Assembly (NCBI GenBank): GCA_964236735.1
Contig: CAXSFM010000029.1
Coordinates: 1-36,286 of the forward strand
Origin: JAIVJG01 sp964236735
GTDB taxonomy: Bacteria; Acidobacteriota; Blastocatellia; Pyrinomonadales; Pyrinomonadaceae
Direction of reading: 5' to 3'
DNA length: 36,286 nucleotides
Positions 30,631 through 36,286 of the stretch are shown one piece after another. The stretch's first letter is position 1. The number at the start of each line of letters is the position of its first letter. A model generated the notes under the pieces. It did not search any database, was not told the origin of the DNA, and worked only from the letters and a program-made list of their open reading frames with translations. The translations under genes and the position numbers were made by a program.

Positions 30631-31437
30631 TTGCCACGCCATCGAAGCAGACAGCCAGACCGCAGCGCACAGAGCGAGCGACGCCCGTTTCTGCCGCCCA
30701 ACTATCGCGGGGTGCTGTTCGATGTGGCGGTCTTCGCTATTAACGTCTTCCTCGTGCGTTGGCTGACGCGACATGTCGGGCGTCTGCTGGCTTCGACTTT
30801 CCTCGCGGACGATCCGCAGTCCACACGCGCGCTGTTCTACATCATCACGGCGGTCTTCGTCGCGCAAATCGTCGGCGCGTGGCTCAAACGCAGGCCGCTT
30901 CAGGCGCGTCTGCTCGCGCGGCGCGGCGGTGATGGCGAGGATGCTGTCGGCTGTTTGATCCTTCTTCACTTCTGCCTGACCATCGTCACTTCCGTCGGGA
31001 TCGTTACGTTGCTGCCGACGCAGCCATCGGGCGGCGTGTCGGCGCTCCTCTTCTTTCTCGGCCTGACTCCGACGGTGTTCGTCTGGCGCGCGCTGACGCC
31101 GTACAAGAAGCCGCCCGTTCCCGACTGGCGCAACTCGCACGGTGCGGAGGTCGTCGCAGACCTCTGCCTCTTCGCGTACATGCTGGTCAACCTCGCTATC
31201 TGGAACACGCTGACCGGAGGCTCAAACATGCGCGCGACGGGCATCGGCGACATCTTCTCGCGTGCGCTCGGCTTCGTCATCCTCAGCCCCGTGATTCTCC
31301 TGTTCTATCTCCCGCCGCGCCTGCTCTTCCTCGTCGAAGATTACAAATACCGCGCGACGTGGATCAGCATGTCGCTCGCCATCGCGCCCGTCGCCTACCG
31401 CGTCATCATCGGCACGCCTCTGGACACGAATTGGTGA
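30631..31437 (+). CDS. Multi-pass membrane protein of unknown function
   Basis: The protein is 268 residues. After a basic, Arg/Ser-rich cytoplasmic start of about 25 residues it has six likely membrane helices, for example V-A-V-F-A-I-N-V-F-L-V, A-L-F-Y-I-I-T-A-V-F-V, L-I-L-L-H-F-C-L-T-I-V and F-V-I-L-S-P-V-I-L-L-F-Y-L. It matches no family I can name. The TTG at 30631 is the only start near the beginning of the conserved frame and has GGGAG 7 bases before it, so a TTG start is likely. It may be the first gene of the plus-strand run of small genes after it, although a 130-base gap follows. Confidence 0.8.
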   Translation: MPRHRSRQPDRSAQSERRPFLPPNYRGVLFDVAVFAINVFLVRWLTRHVGRLLASTFLADDPQSTRALFYIITAVFVAQIVGAWLKRRPLQARLLARRGGDGEDAVGCLILLHFCLTIVTSVGIVTLLPTQPSGGVSALLFFLGLTPTVFVWRALTPYKKPPVPDWRNSHGAEVVADLCLFAYMLVNLAIWNTLTGGSNMRATGIGDIFSRALGFVILSPVILLFYLPPRLLFLVEDYKYRATWISMSLAIAPVAYRVIIGTPLDTNW

Positions 31438-31567
31438 TGGCGCGCGGCGTGGGGATGGTGAAACCGGATCGCCTAATGTTTTCGCGTTGTGCGTGATGCC
31501 CACGTCAGCTAATATCAACCGCATCAATTTCAGTAGCCATTTTATCGAGCAGAGAATGGGGAGTGTG

Positions 31568-31900
31568 ATGAAGACGACCTTTAGCCCTGTCGCCGACACG
31601 AAGACTTTGGAAGAGTTGCTGGCGCGCTCGCAAAACGAGCCGGTCTTGCTCTTCAAGCACAGCACGACCTGCCCCATCAGCGCCGCCGCGCACAGAGAGG
31701 TCGAAGAACTTGGCGGAGACGTGCCGATCATCGTCGTCCAACGCCACCGCGACATCTCGCGCGAAGTCGAGACGCGCACCGGCATCCGGCATGAAACGCC
31801 GCAGGCTCTCTTGCTCCGACGCGGCGAAGTCGTCTGGTCTGCGTCGCACTGGAACATCAACGCCGACGCCATCCGGCAGGCCGTCAAAGAAAATGCCTAG
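31568..31900 (+). CDS. ytxJ: YtxJ-type bacillithiol-related thioredoxin-like protein
   Basis: This 110-residue protein has a monothiol-thioredoxin-like fold with K-H-S-T-T-C-P-I-S, the signature of the YtxJ family, followed by a cis-Pro segment near E-T-P-Q-A-L. YtxJ-type proteins occur with bacillithiol and are thought to remove bacillithiol from proteins (bacilliredoxin-like). Its presence suggests the organism uses bacillithiol as its low-molecular thiol. The ATG at 31568, with GGGGAG 4 bases upstream, is preferred to 31556. It is followed by a hairpin that fills the gap to the DUF971 gene. Confidence 0.88.
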   Translation: MKTTFSPVADTKTLEELLARSQNEPVLLFKHSTTCPISAAAHREVEELGGDVPIIVVQRHRDISREVETRTGIRHETPQALLLRRGEVVWSASHWNINADAIRQAVKENA

Positions 31901-31904
31901 AAAC

Positions 31905-31976
31905 AGTGGGCAGTATCTAGTGGTCAGTAAAAACTGATTTCTCTGACCACTAGACACTGCCCACCGGCCACTGACT
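31905..31976. repeat. Word hairpin E (CAGTGGTCAGT words)
   Basis: Arms 31905-31928 and 31943-31976 pair over GTGGGCAGT and CTAGTGGTCAG with one or two mismatches. It fills the gap between the ytxJ stop (31898-31900) and the DUF971 ATG (31978). The word pattern resembles repeats seen in other environmental bacteria. Confidence 0.8.
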
Positions 31977-31977
31977 T

Positions 31978-32310
31978 ATGACCGACACAGCGCCGAGACG
32001 CGGCCCCGCCGTCGAGCCACGAGAAATTATGCAGGAGGGCGCAGCCGCCTTGCGCGTGACGTGGGGCGACGGGCGCGCGTGCCTCTACACCGCGCCGCAA
32101 CTGCGCCGCCTGTGCCCCTGCGCCCAGTGCGTCAACGAATTCACGGGGCAGCGCGTGCTCAAGCCGGAACAAGTCGCGGAGACGCTGGAAATCGCCAACG
32201 TCGAAATCGTCGGACGCTACGCGCTCAACTTTCGCTGGAGCGACGGACACGAGACGGGCATCTACAGTTTTCGTTATCTGCGCGAAGTGTGCGAGGGACA
32301 GAAGGAGTGA
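31978..32310 (+). CDS. DUF971 domain protein
   Basis: The product has 110 residues and reads as a single DUF971 domain, with L-R-V-T-W-G-D-G-R, then L-R-x-L-C-P-C-A-Q-C-V-N-E, then the D-G-H-E-T-G-I-Y-S-F-x-Y-L-R ending. DUF971 is the N-terminal domain of gamma-butyrobetaine hydroxylase-like proteins, where it binds zinc; alone it appears near iron-sulfur or cofactor genes, with unknown role. The start codon touches hairpin E, so its ribosome-binding site would have to lie in the hairpin, and none is seen. The stop codon is part of hairpin F. Confidence 0.9.
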   Translation: MTDTAPRRGPAVEPREIMQEGAAALRVTWGDGRACLYTAPQLRRLCPCAQCVNEFTGQRVLKPEQVAETLEIANVEIVGRYALNFRWSDGHETGIYSFRYLREVCEGQKE

Positions 32311-32400
32311 TAAGTGATGAGTGATAAGTGATAAGAGAAGACATGCTTTTTCTTATCACTTATCACCTGTCACTCATCACTTATCACCTGTCACTTATTA
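32307..32400. repeat. Word hairpin F (TGATAAGTGATGAG words)
   Basis: Left arm 32307-32337 and right arm 32352-32400 are complementary repeats of GTGATAA and GTGATGA. The left arm begins at the DUF971 stop codon and the right arm ends 3 bases before the response regulator ATG, so the hairpin fills the whole gap. Its words contain overlapping start and stop codons. Confidence 0.85.
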
Positions 32401-32403
32401 CCT

Positions 32404-32763
32404 ATGAAAAAGATTCTAGTCGTCGAAGATGATGAGGTGGCGCGCGAGTTGATGCGTCTGACGCTGGAGCGGCAGGGCTACGAAGTGACGACGGCGGAGG
32501 ACGGCCTGCGCGGGTACGAGACGGCGGCGGCGAATAGCTTCGACCTCATCGTGACGGACATTCAGATGCCTTCGGCAGACGGCGTGCATCTCGTCCGCCG
32601 CGTGCGCGACACGCCGGAAATCGCCGCGACGCCGATTCTCGTCACGACCGGATACGGCACGGGCAACGCGACGCTTTCGCTGACGCAGGGCGCGGACGCC
32701 TACGAACCGAAACCGTTTGACCCGCACTCTTTGCTCGAAACGGTGCGGAGGCTTTTGTCTTGA
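32404..32763 (+). CDS. Single-domain response regulator (receiver only)
   Basis: This 119-residue protein is a lone receiver domain. The acidic pair D9-D10, the phospho-acceptor D52 (V-T-D-I-Q-M-P), T81/T82 and K103 (E-P-K-P-F-D) are all present, so phosphorylation and switching should work. It has no output domain and would act by binding a partner, as CheY-like proteins do. No histidine kinase is nearby. Its start lies next to hairpin F, and no ribosome-binding site is visible outside the hairpin. Confidence 0.95.
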   Translation: MKKILVVEDDEVARELMRLTLERQGYEVTTAEDGLRGYETAAANSFDLIVTDIQMPSADGVHLVRRVRDTPEIAATPILVTTGYGTGNATLSLTQGADAYEPKPFDPHSLLETVRRLLS

Positions 32764-32835
32764 AGCGCGCGCATCTGTGATAATGTCGGACGCCGGTGCG
32801 AGACATTTTTGAAGTGAACAAGCGGGGTGTGAGAC

Positions 32836-33180
32836 GTGACGGAAATTATCGGCTGGCTCAGTTCGGGCATCCTCGTGCTGACCATCGCCAAGCAGGTTTA
32901 CAAGCAGTGGCATGAAGGCTCAAGCGAGGGCGTCTCGAAGTGGCTCTTCGTCGGACAGATCGCCGCGTCGCTCGGGTTCACGATTTATAGCTGGCTCGTC
33001 CACAACTGGGTCTTCGTCGTCACGAACGCGCTCATGCTCGTCAACGGCCTGCTCGGCCTGCTGATCGTCTTTCGACACCGACGGCGCGAACGACGCGAGC
33101 AAGCCGGCGGACAGCAGCAACAGCACGCCACGAAACAAAACGTCAACTTGAAAACGCGGGGGTCAGAGGCGGGGAGTTAA
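32836..33180 (+). CDS. SemiSWEET-type PQ-loop membrane protein
   Basis: The product is 114 residues with three membrane helices, the size of a bacterial SemiSWEET half-transporter. The conserved segment Q-V-Y-K-Q-W-H-E-G-S-S-E-G-V-S-K-W-L lies after helix 1, and T-I-Y-S-W-L-V-H-N-W-V-F-V-V-T-N-A-L is the Tyr-Ser-Asn/Trp-rich third-helix sequence. It probably forms a dimer that carries sugars or related small molecules. The start is a GTG at 32836 without a strong ribosome-binding site. The C-terminal 30 residues are basic and polar; the last codons form part of a short repeat (hairpin G). Confidence 0.88.
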   Translation: MTEIIGWLSSGILVLTIAKQVYKQWHEGSSEGVSKWLFVGQIAASLGFTIYSWLVHNWVFVVTNALMLVNGLLGLLIVFRHRRRERREQAGGQQQQHATKQNVNLKTRGSEAGS

Positions 33181-33186
33181 AATAAT

Positions 33187-33237
33187 CTGATTGTCAGATT
33201 TAACCAGCCTCTAAACCTCTAAACCTCTAGCCTCTGA
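33187..33237. repeat. Word repeat G with short hairpin
   Basis: AATCTGATTGTCAGATT folds into a 7-bp hairpin just past the SemiSWEET stop, and is followed by three CCTCTAAA words and CCTCTGAA up to the next start. The partner TCAGAGGC lies upstream at 33162-33169 inside the SemiSWEET gene. It is a weaker member of the word class. Confidence 0.55.
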
Positions 33238-33242
33238 ATTTT

Positions 33243-33509
33243 ATGAACGAGAGAGATTTCTTCGACGAACGGCAGGAAACGAAGCCTGCGAATTTCAGTT
33301 GCCCGCATTGCCGCGCGCGTGATGAGTATGATGTGCGTTGGCTGCGTCGCACGCGCAAGGCGCAGTTGCCGCGCGGCGCGAGCGAGCAGGATAGGGCGCG
33401 CTTCGCCAAGTCGCTCAACTATATGGTGCGCGTGGACGACATGCTCGTTTGCAAGAGTTGCCGCCGGCGCTTCGACATCCCGAACTCGCAGTCCGTCGTC
33501 TTCATCTGA
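33243..33509 (+). CDS. Small zinc-ribbon protein of unknown function
   Basis: The protein is 88 residues with two Cys pairs, C-P-H-C near residue 20 and C-K-S-C near residue 71, which together would bind one zinc ion. Between them is a basic helix (R-R-T-R-K-A-Q-L-P-R). It resembles many small zinc-ribbon proteins tied to nucleic-acid or ribosome work, but nothing specific can be inferred. No clear ribosome-binding site precedes the ATG, which directly follows repeat G. It is likely co-transcribed with the genes on either side. Confidence 0.8.
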   Translation: MNERDFFDERQETKPANFSCPHCRARDEYDVRWLRRTRKAQLPRGASEQDRARFAKSLNYMVRVDDMLVCKSCRRRFDIPNSQSVVFI

Positions 33510-33585
33510 AGCGAAACGGTGTTCAAGCGTGCAGGCGTTTTCATCAACGAGACATTTCAAACTTCAGTCTCAAGGAGCGAAAACA

Positions 33586-33819
33586 ATGGACGAATTAGTC
33601 GCACAGGTCGCGCAACGCACGGGCATCAGCGAAGAGCAGGCGCGGACGGCGGTGCAAACGGTCGTCGGATTTCTCAAAGAGCGTCTGCCCGCGCCCATCG
33701 CCGGACAAGTTGACGGCGTGCTGGCGGGCGGCGCGGGAGCCGTCGGCGGCATCGCGGACAAAGCGGGCGAAATGCTCGGCGGTCTCGGCGGGATGCTCGG
33801 CGGCGGCAGCAAGGAATAA
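33586..33819 (+). CDS. Small helical protein with Gly-rich tail, unknown function
   Basis: The product is 77 residues. The first 45 form a helical domain (M-D-E-L-V-A-Q-V-A-Q-R-T-G-I-S-E-E-Q-A-R-T-A-V). A tail rich in Gly, Ala and Leu (G-G-L-G-G-M-L-G-G-G) follows. I know this layout from uncharacterised acidobacterial and cyanobacterial proteins; it resembles the domain of DUF2267/DUF937 proteins, without proof. AAGGAG lies 10 bases before the ATG, a strong start. The tail suggests membrane association or oligomerisation. The gene converges on the minus-strand gene at 33832 with 12 bases between. Confidence 0.78.
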   Translation: MDELVAQVAQRTGISEEQARTAVQTVVGFLKERLPAPIAGQVDGVLAGGAGAVGGIADKAGEMLGGLGGMLGGGSKE

Positions 33820-33831
33820 TTTCAAGGGCGT

Positions 33832-34818
33832 TCACTTGCTCGACTTTCTCTGTCTGACTCGCGGCCTGAGTTTTATTTTCTGCTCCGCAGAGATGCTCAC
33901 GGATTCATCCGTCGCGTCTCTGCTTTCCCCCTTCTCCGCATCCCTCTCGCGAATTGATTTTACACCGGCGAGCCGCGCGCTCGCGCCGACATCGCCCGCG
34001 TCTTCTTTATAAAGATCGAACCACGGCAGGCCATGCTCCGTGTAAGTCCGCGCGTCAACGGACGTGGGCGGCGGCGCGTGTCCCGTGATGCTTTCGTACT
34101 GTTCGCTGTTGACGAGATGGACGAAGGCGACGCCGAAGTTTTGCGCGTCCCACGTCTCGATGCCGTGTGGGTCTGGATAAATTTTTTGCTCGATGTGCCC
34201 GCCCGCGCCCAGTCCCATCGCGGCGGCGCGCATGGGTGAAGACTTCCTGAACATAAAAGAATCGGGCGAGGGTGGCGGCGGCTGCTGGTCGGGGAAACGT
34301 CCGGGCAGCGGCTCATAGACGCGAAGCTGGATGCCGCCGAAGTCGGCTTTGCCGGTCAACTGTTCCTCTACGGTGTAGCCTTCGCCGGAAGGCATCGCGA
34401 CGAACTGTCGTGTGAATCCTTCGCCGCCGTTGATGCCGTCGAGCCAGAGTTGCGGCGGGCAGACGAGATAGTTTTGCGGCGCGCTTGTCAACGCTTCTTT
34501 CCACGCGCCGCCGGAGACAGCGTTGACGCCGCCGACCGCGACCTGCAACGCACACGGCTTCCACGACGATGCGCCGCCGCCGAGTCCAAGCCACAGAGCC
34601 TCGCGCCGATAGACGGGAATGAAAACTCCGCCGCGCTCGCGCCAACCGGCGGGCACGCGCTCTGCGTAGTCTGCGATGCGGCTGATGGGAAACGCGCCGA
34701 GACCGGGCGGCAGAGGATACATCCCGCCGTCTTCGGGCACGCGCAGCGTCCTCTGAAAGCTGACCGTGAATCGCTCGCCGAAGCGCAGCGCGTTCTCTTC
34801 GATTGTGACCTTCAACAT
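33832..34818 (-). CDS. Conserved protein of unknown function
   Basis: This 328-residue protein looks soluble and beta-rich. It starts with L-R-F-G-E-R-F-T-V-S-F-Q-R-T-L-R-V-P and Y-P-L-P-P-G-L-G, and later has R-E-A-L-W-L-G, W-K-P-x-A-L-Q-V-A-V-G-G-V-N-A-V-S-G and L-D-G-I-N-G-G. This string is recognisable as a widespread conserved but uncharacterised family; no function is known to me. There is no signal peptide. The gene stands alone, converges with the small helical protein gene, and its stop codon is only 12 bases from that one's stop. A C-terminal Lys/Arg-rich tail of about 30 residues lies outside the conserved part. Confidence 0.8.
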   Translation of the reverse strand: MLKVTIEENALRFGERFTVSFQRTLRVPEDGGMYPLPPGLGAFPISRIADYAERVPAGWRERGGVFIPVYRREALWLGLGGGASSWKPCALQVAVGGVNAVSGGAWKEALTSAPQNYLVCPPQLWLDGINGGEGFTRQFVAMPSGEGYTVEEQLTGKADFGGIQLRVYEPLPGRFPDQQPPPPSPDSFMFRKSSPMRAAAMGLGAGGHIEQKIYPDPHGIETWDAQNFGVAFVHLVNSEQYESITGHAPPPTSVDARTYTEHGLPWFDLYKEDAGDVGASARLAGVKSIRERDAEKGESRDATDESVSISAEQKIKLRPRVRQRKSSK

Positions 34819-34913
34819 TTCCCGAAGACCCTAGTGCCGCGTGAAGTGAAGACGATTTGCCTGACGCTGCTTTGTATCAAGTCGCGCCGCTGCTGGTGGA
34901 TTTCCGACAAGCG

Positions 34914-34959
34914 TAGAAAAGAAAAGCTGCACCAGACCGGAGGCAGAGGCTGGTGCAGC
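34914..34959 (-). terminator. Intrinsic terminator of the metalloprotease gene
   Basis: A perfect 10-bp stem (GCTGCACCAG with CTGGTGCAGC, 34926-34935 with 34950-34959) and 14-base loop are followed on the minus strand by TTTTCTTTTCT. It lies 47 bases past the metalloprotease stop codon. Confidence 0.88.
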
Positions 34960-35006
34960 GAATCAAGAGAGAGCGTGCTGCGTAGATGCGCGCCTGACAT
35001 GCGTGC

Positions 35007-35858
35007 CTATTTGTTTTTCTTCGGAGGCTTCGGATACATCGTCGCGATGAATTGCTTGTCGAGCGGCGAAAGCTGCGTGTTGTTGGGCGTGCCCTTCCCG
35101 CTCTTGAACAATTTCCCATCGAACTGGTAGAGCATAATTGAAGCCGGGTCGAAGATAGTCGCATCAATGCCCTGCGGGCCGTACTTCTGAATCACGTTGG
35201 AATCAATGTCGGCCTTCGACCAGAAATTCGGCGAGCCGGAGAAGTAGCGATAGACGGCGTCCAGATTCCAATCGAGTTTTTCGTTGGGCTGCTGGTGCTC
35301 GTGGATGCAACCCAGCGCGTGACCGAACTCGTGGACGACGACGCGCTCGTATTCTTCGTCATCCGTATTGTCGCGCAGCCAGCCGTAGTTCATCGTCGGC
35401 TGGTACTTCGGAAAGTAAGACTCGACGAGCGAGTCTGTGCCGATGGCAGACCAAGAGCCATCGTCGGCCACGAATGAGATACGCACCTCCGCATCGCCCG
35501 ACGCGATGAACTTCAAATTGATGTTGGCGAATTTTTCCCAGATGCGCGCCTTCGTCTCCACCTTCTTTCGTTGAAATGGACTGCCGTCGAGAAAGCGACA
35601 TTTGAGCCGGTGCCCGTTCGGCCACTTCTTCTGGTGAATGAGCGCCATGTGCGCGATGGGAACCATGCCCGCCGTCGCATCGAGCAGGCCGAGACCGCCG
35701 TGCGTTGCGCTCTGCACCGCCGCCGTTACAGCCGTCGTGCGCGCGGGCGCGTACTCGTGCGGGATGATGCGGTCGAAGCAGATGCGTGCGGATGTGTCGG
35801 CGGAGGATTTACCGCTTCGTGAACTTTCTTTGTGTGACTTTTTCTTCTTGGATGGCAT
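35007..35858 (-). CDS. Zinc metalloprotease, astacin/matrixin-like (metzincin)
   Basis: The product has 283 residues. The zinc site H176-E-F-G-H180-A-L-G-C-I-H186 is the complete H-E-x-x-H-x-x-G-x-x-H motif, followed by E-H, which fits astacin-like M12A proteases. The Met-turn is S-I-M242-L-Y. A conserved substrate-cleft segment (A-E-V-R-I-S-F) precedes it. No signal peptide is present; the first 20 residues are Lys/Ser-rich (P-S-K-K-K-K-S-H-K), so export, if any, would use another route, or the protein could stay inside. The ATG at 35858 has AAGGAG 8 bases upstream. It could degrade extracellular protein, but the substrate is unknown. A terminator follows the gene. Confidence 0.92.
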   Translation of the reverse strand: MPSKKKKSHKESSRSGKSSADTSARICFDRIIPHEYAPARTTAVTAAVQSATHGGLGLLDATAGMVPIAHMALIHQKKWPNGHRLKCRFLDGSPFQRKKVETKARIWEKFANINLKFIASGDAEVRISFVADDGSWSAIGTDSLVESYFPKYQPTMNYGWLRDNTDDEEYERVVVHEFGHALGCIHEHQQPNEKLDWNLDAVYRYFSGSPNFWSKADIDSNVIQKYGPQGIDATIFDPASIMLYQFDGKLFKSGKGTPNNTQLSPLDKQFIATMYPKPPKKNK

Positions 35859-36244
35859 CTTCAAATCTCCTTGAGGTTGAGGGAAAAATGGAAACCGCCG
35901 CGCGAGGTGTGGCGGCGAGCAAGAACAGTTTCAGCGACGGCGCAATATATTACGGAGCCTGCGCCCCGTCAATACAAAATTCCGCATCCTTAAGTCTTCG
36001 CGCGTGACGACATTAACGCTCTCCGAGTTGCCGGCAGTGCGCGCGCATAAAAATTGCGGTTTGCGAGTGCTTTGATATTGACATTCTTCGCTTCAAAGCA
36101 TACATTCCACCAGCTTATTAACTCCGACCGCCAGCGTTCTTTTTACTCTCGCCGAACGTTAAGCGCGCCGGTTACGTTGGGGAATTTGCTCAACCGAAGA
36201 TTTACTCACAGGCTCTGTACTTTATTCACTTCAGGAGGAATGCG
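35859..36244 (+). other. Gene-free region upstream of the last gene
   Basis: No convincing gene is present. Base composition is lower in GC than the flanks. The promoter near 36078-36106 and the ribosome-binding site AGGAGG near 36233-36238 imply a leader of about 120 bases for the truncated gene at the window end. The promoter of the metalloprotease should also lie here on the minus strand, but no strong boxes stand out. Confidence 0.5.
36078..36106 (+). promoter_or_regulatory. Sigma-70-type promoter
   Basis: TTGACA (36078-36083) and TACATT (36101-36106) are separated by exactly 17 bases. The -35 box is perfect and the -10 box matches TATAAT at four of six positions. It drives the truncated gene starting at 36245, with transcription beginning near 36113. 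Confidence 0.65.
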
Positions 36245-36286
36245 ATGAGATTCGGGAGAAGAGCGCTCGTTGCCGCGCTTACGACG
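36245..36286 (+). CDS. Partial gene, N-terminus of a likely exported protein
   Basis: Only 14 codons are inside the window. They read M-R-F-G-R-R-A-L-V-A-A-L-T-T, a basic start followed by hydrophobic residues, as in a signal peptide. AGGAGG lies 6 bases before the ATG. The rest lies beyond the window, so the function is unknown. Confidence 0.6.
   Translation, partial: MRFGRRALVAALTT

Overview
The window reads as chromosomal DNA of a high-GC, didermic environmental bacterium. It most resembles Acidobacteriota, possibly the Blastocatellia or Pyrinomonadaceae. The hints are Asn/Ala-rich linkers, Uma2 proteins, a secreted TPR-CHAT protein, an ECF sigma/zinc anti-sigma pair, a YtxJ-type bacillithiol protein and very repeat-rich intergenic DNA. 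This placement is inference; no rRNA or tRNA gene was found. Several stretches are clearly more AT-rich than the rest (about 1-1600, 5700-6870, 30290-30590 and 35860-36286) and look like later arrivals or non-coding DNA.

Left part (1-7975, nearly all minus strand): two small secreted proteins of unknown role, a B12-binding radical SAM enzyme with a clear terminator, a YbdK-type carboxylate-amine ligase, an uncharacterised conserved protein, a 21-bp tandem array, a DUF4145 protein, a HicAB toxin-antitoxin pair and a Uma2 protein. Next comes a minus-strand operon (14320 to 8040): an EF-G2-type GTPase, a second Uma2 protein, a DUF3142 protein and a large secreted helical-repeat protein, with very short or overlapping junctions.

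Centre (14558-21352, minus strand): a redox and repair block. In transcription order it holds an ECF sigma factor, its zinc-finger anti-sigma factor, a secreted peroxiredoxin, a DUF1223 thioredoxin-like protein, a membrane cytochrome b, a Tat-exported sulfite-oxidase-like molybdoenzyme, MsrP and MsrQ. The order suggests envelope oxidative-stress defence: the sigma pair would sense, peroxiredoxin would remove peroxide, and the molybdoenzymes with their heme membrane partners would repair or oxidise sulfur compounds.

Right part (21620-36286): a DCC-family protein, an alpha-glucan phosphorylase, a membrane diguanylate cyclase, an 870-bp non-coding repeat block, a 1026-residue secreted TPR-CHAT protease-like protein, and a plus-strand run of small genes (zinc-binding protein, membrane protein, YtxJ, DUF971, response regulator, SemiSWEET, zinc ribbon, small helical protein). 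It ends with an unknown conserved protein, an astacin/matrixin-like metalloprotease and the first codons of a gene with a good promoter.

The most unusual content is intergenic. (1) Eight spacers hold low-complexity sequence built from short repeated words, and most fold as hairpins filling the gap between one gene and the next. (2) Two arrays of exactly 21-bp units with unrelated sequences lie about 20 kb apart. (3) Two copies of a 101-bp palindromic element are flanked by TA; one interrupts a 21-bp array, and removing it restores the 21-bp phase exactly, which shows it is mobile. (4) A second TA-flanked palindrome carries another palindrome inside it, whose ends match two small hairpins elsewhere in the window.
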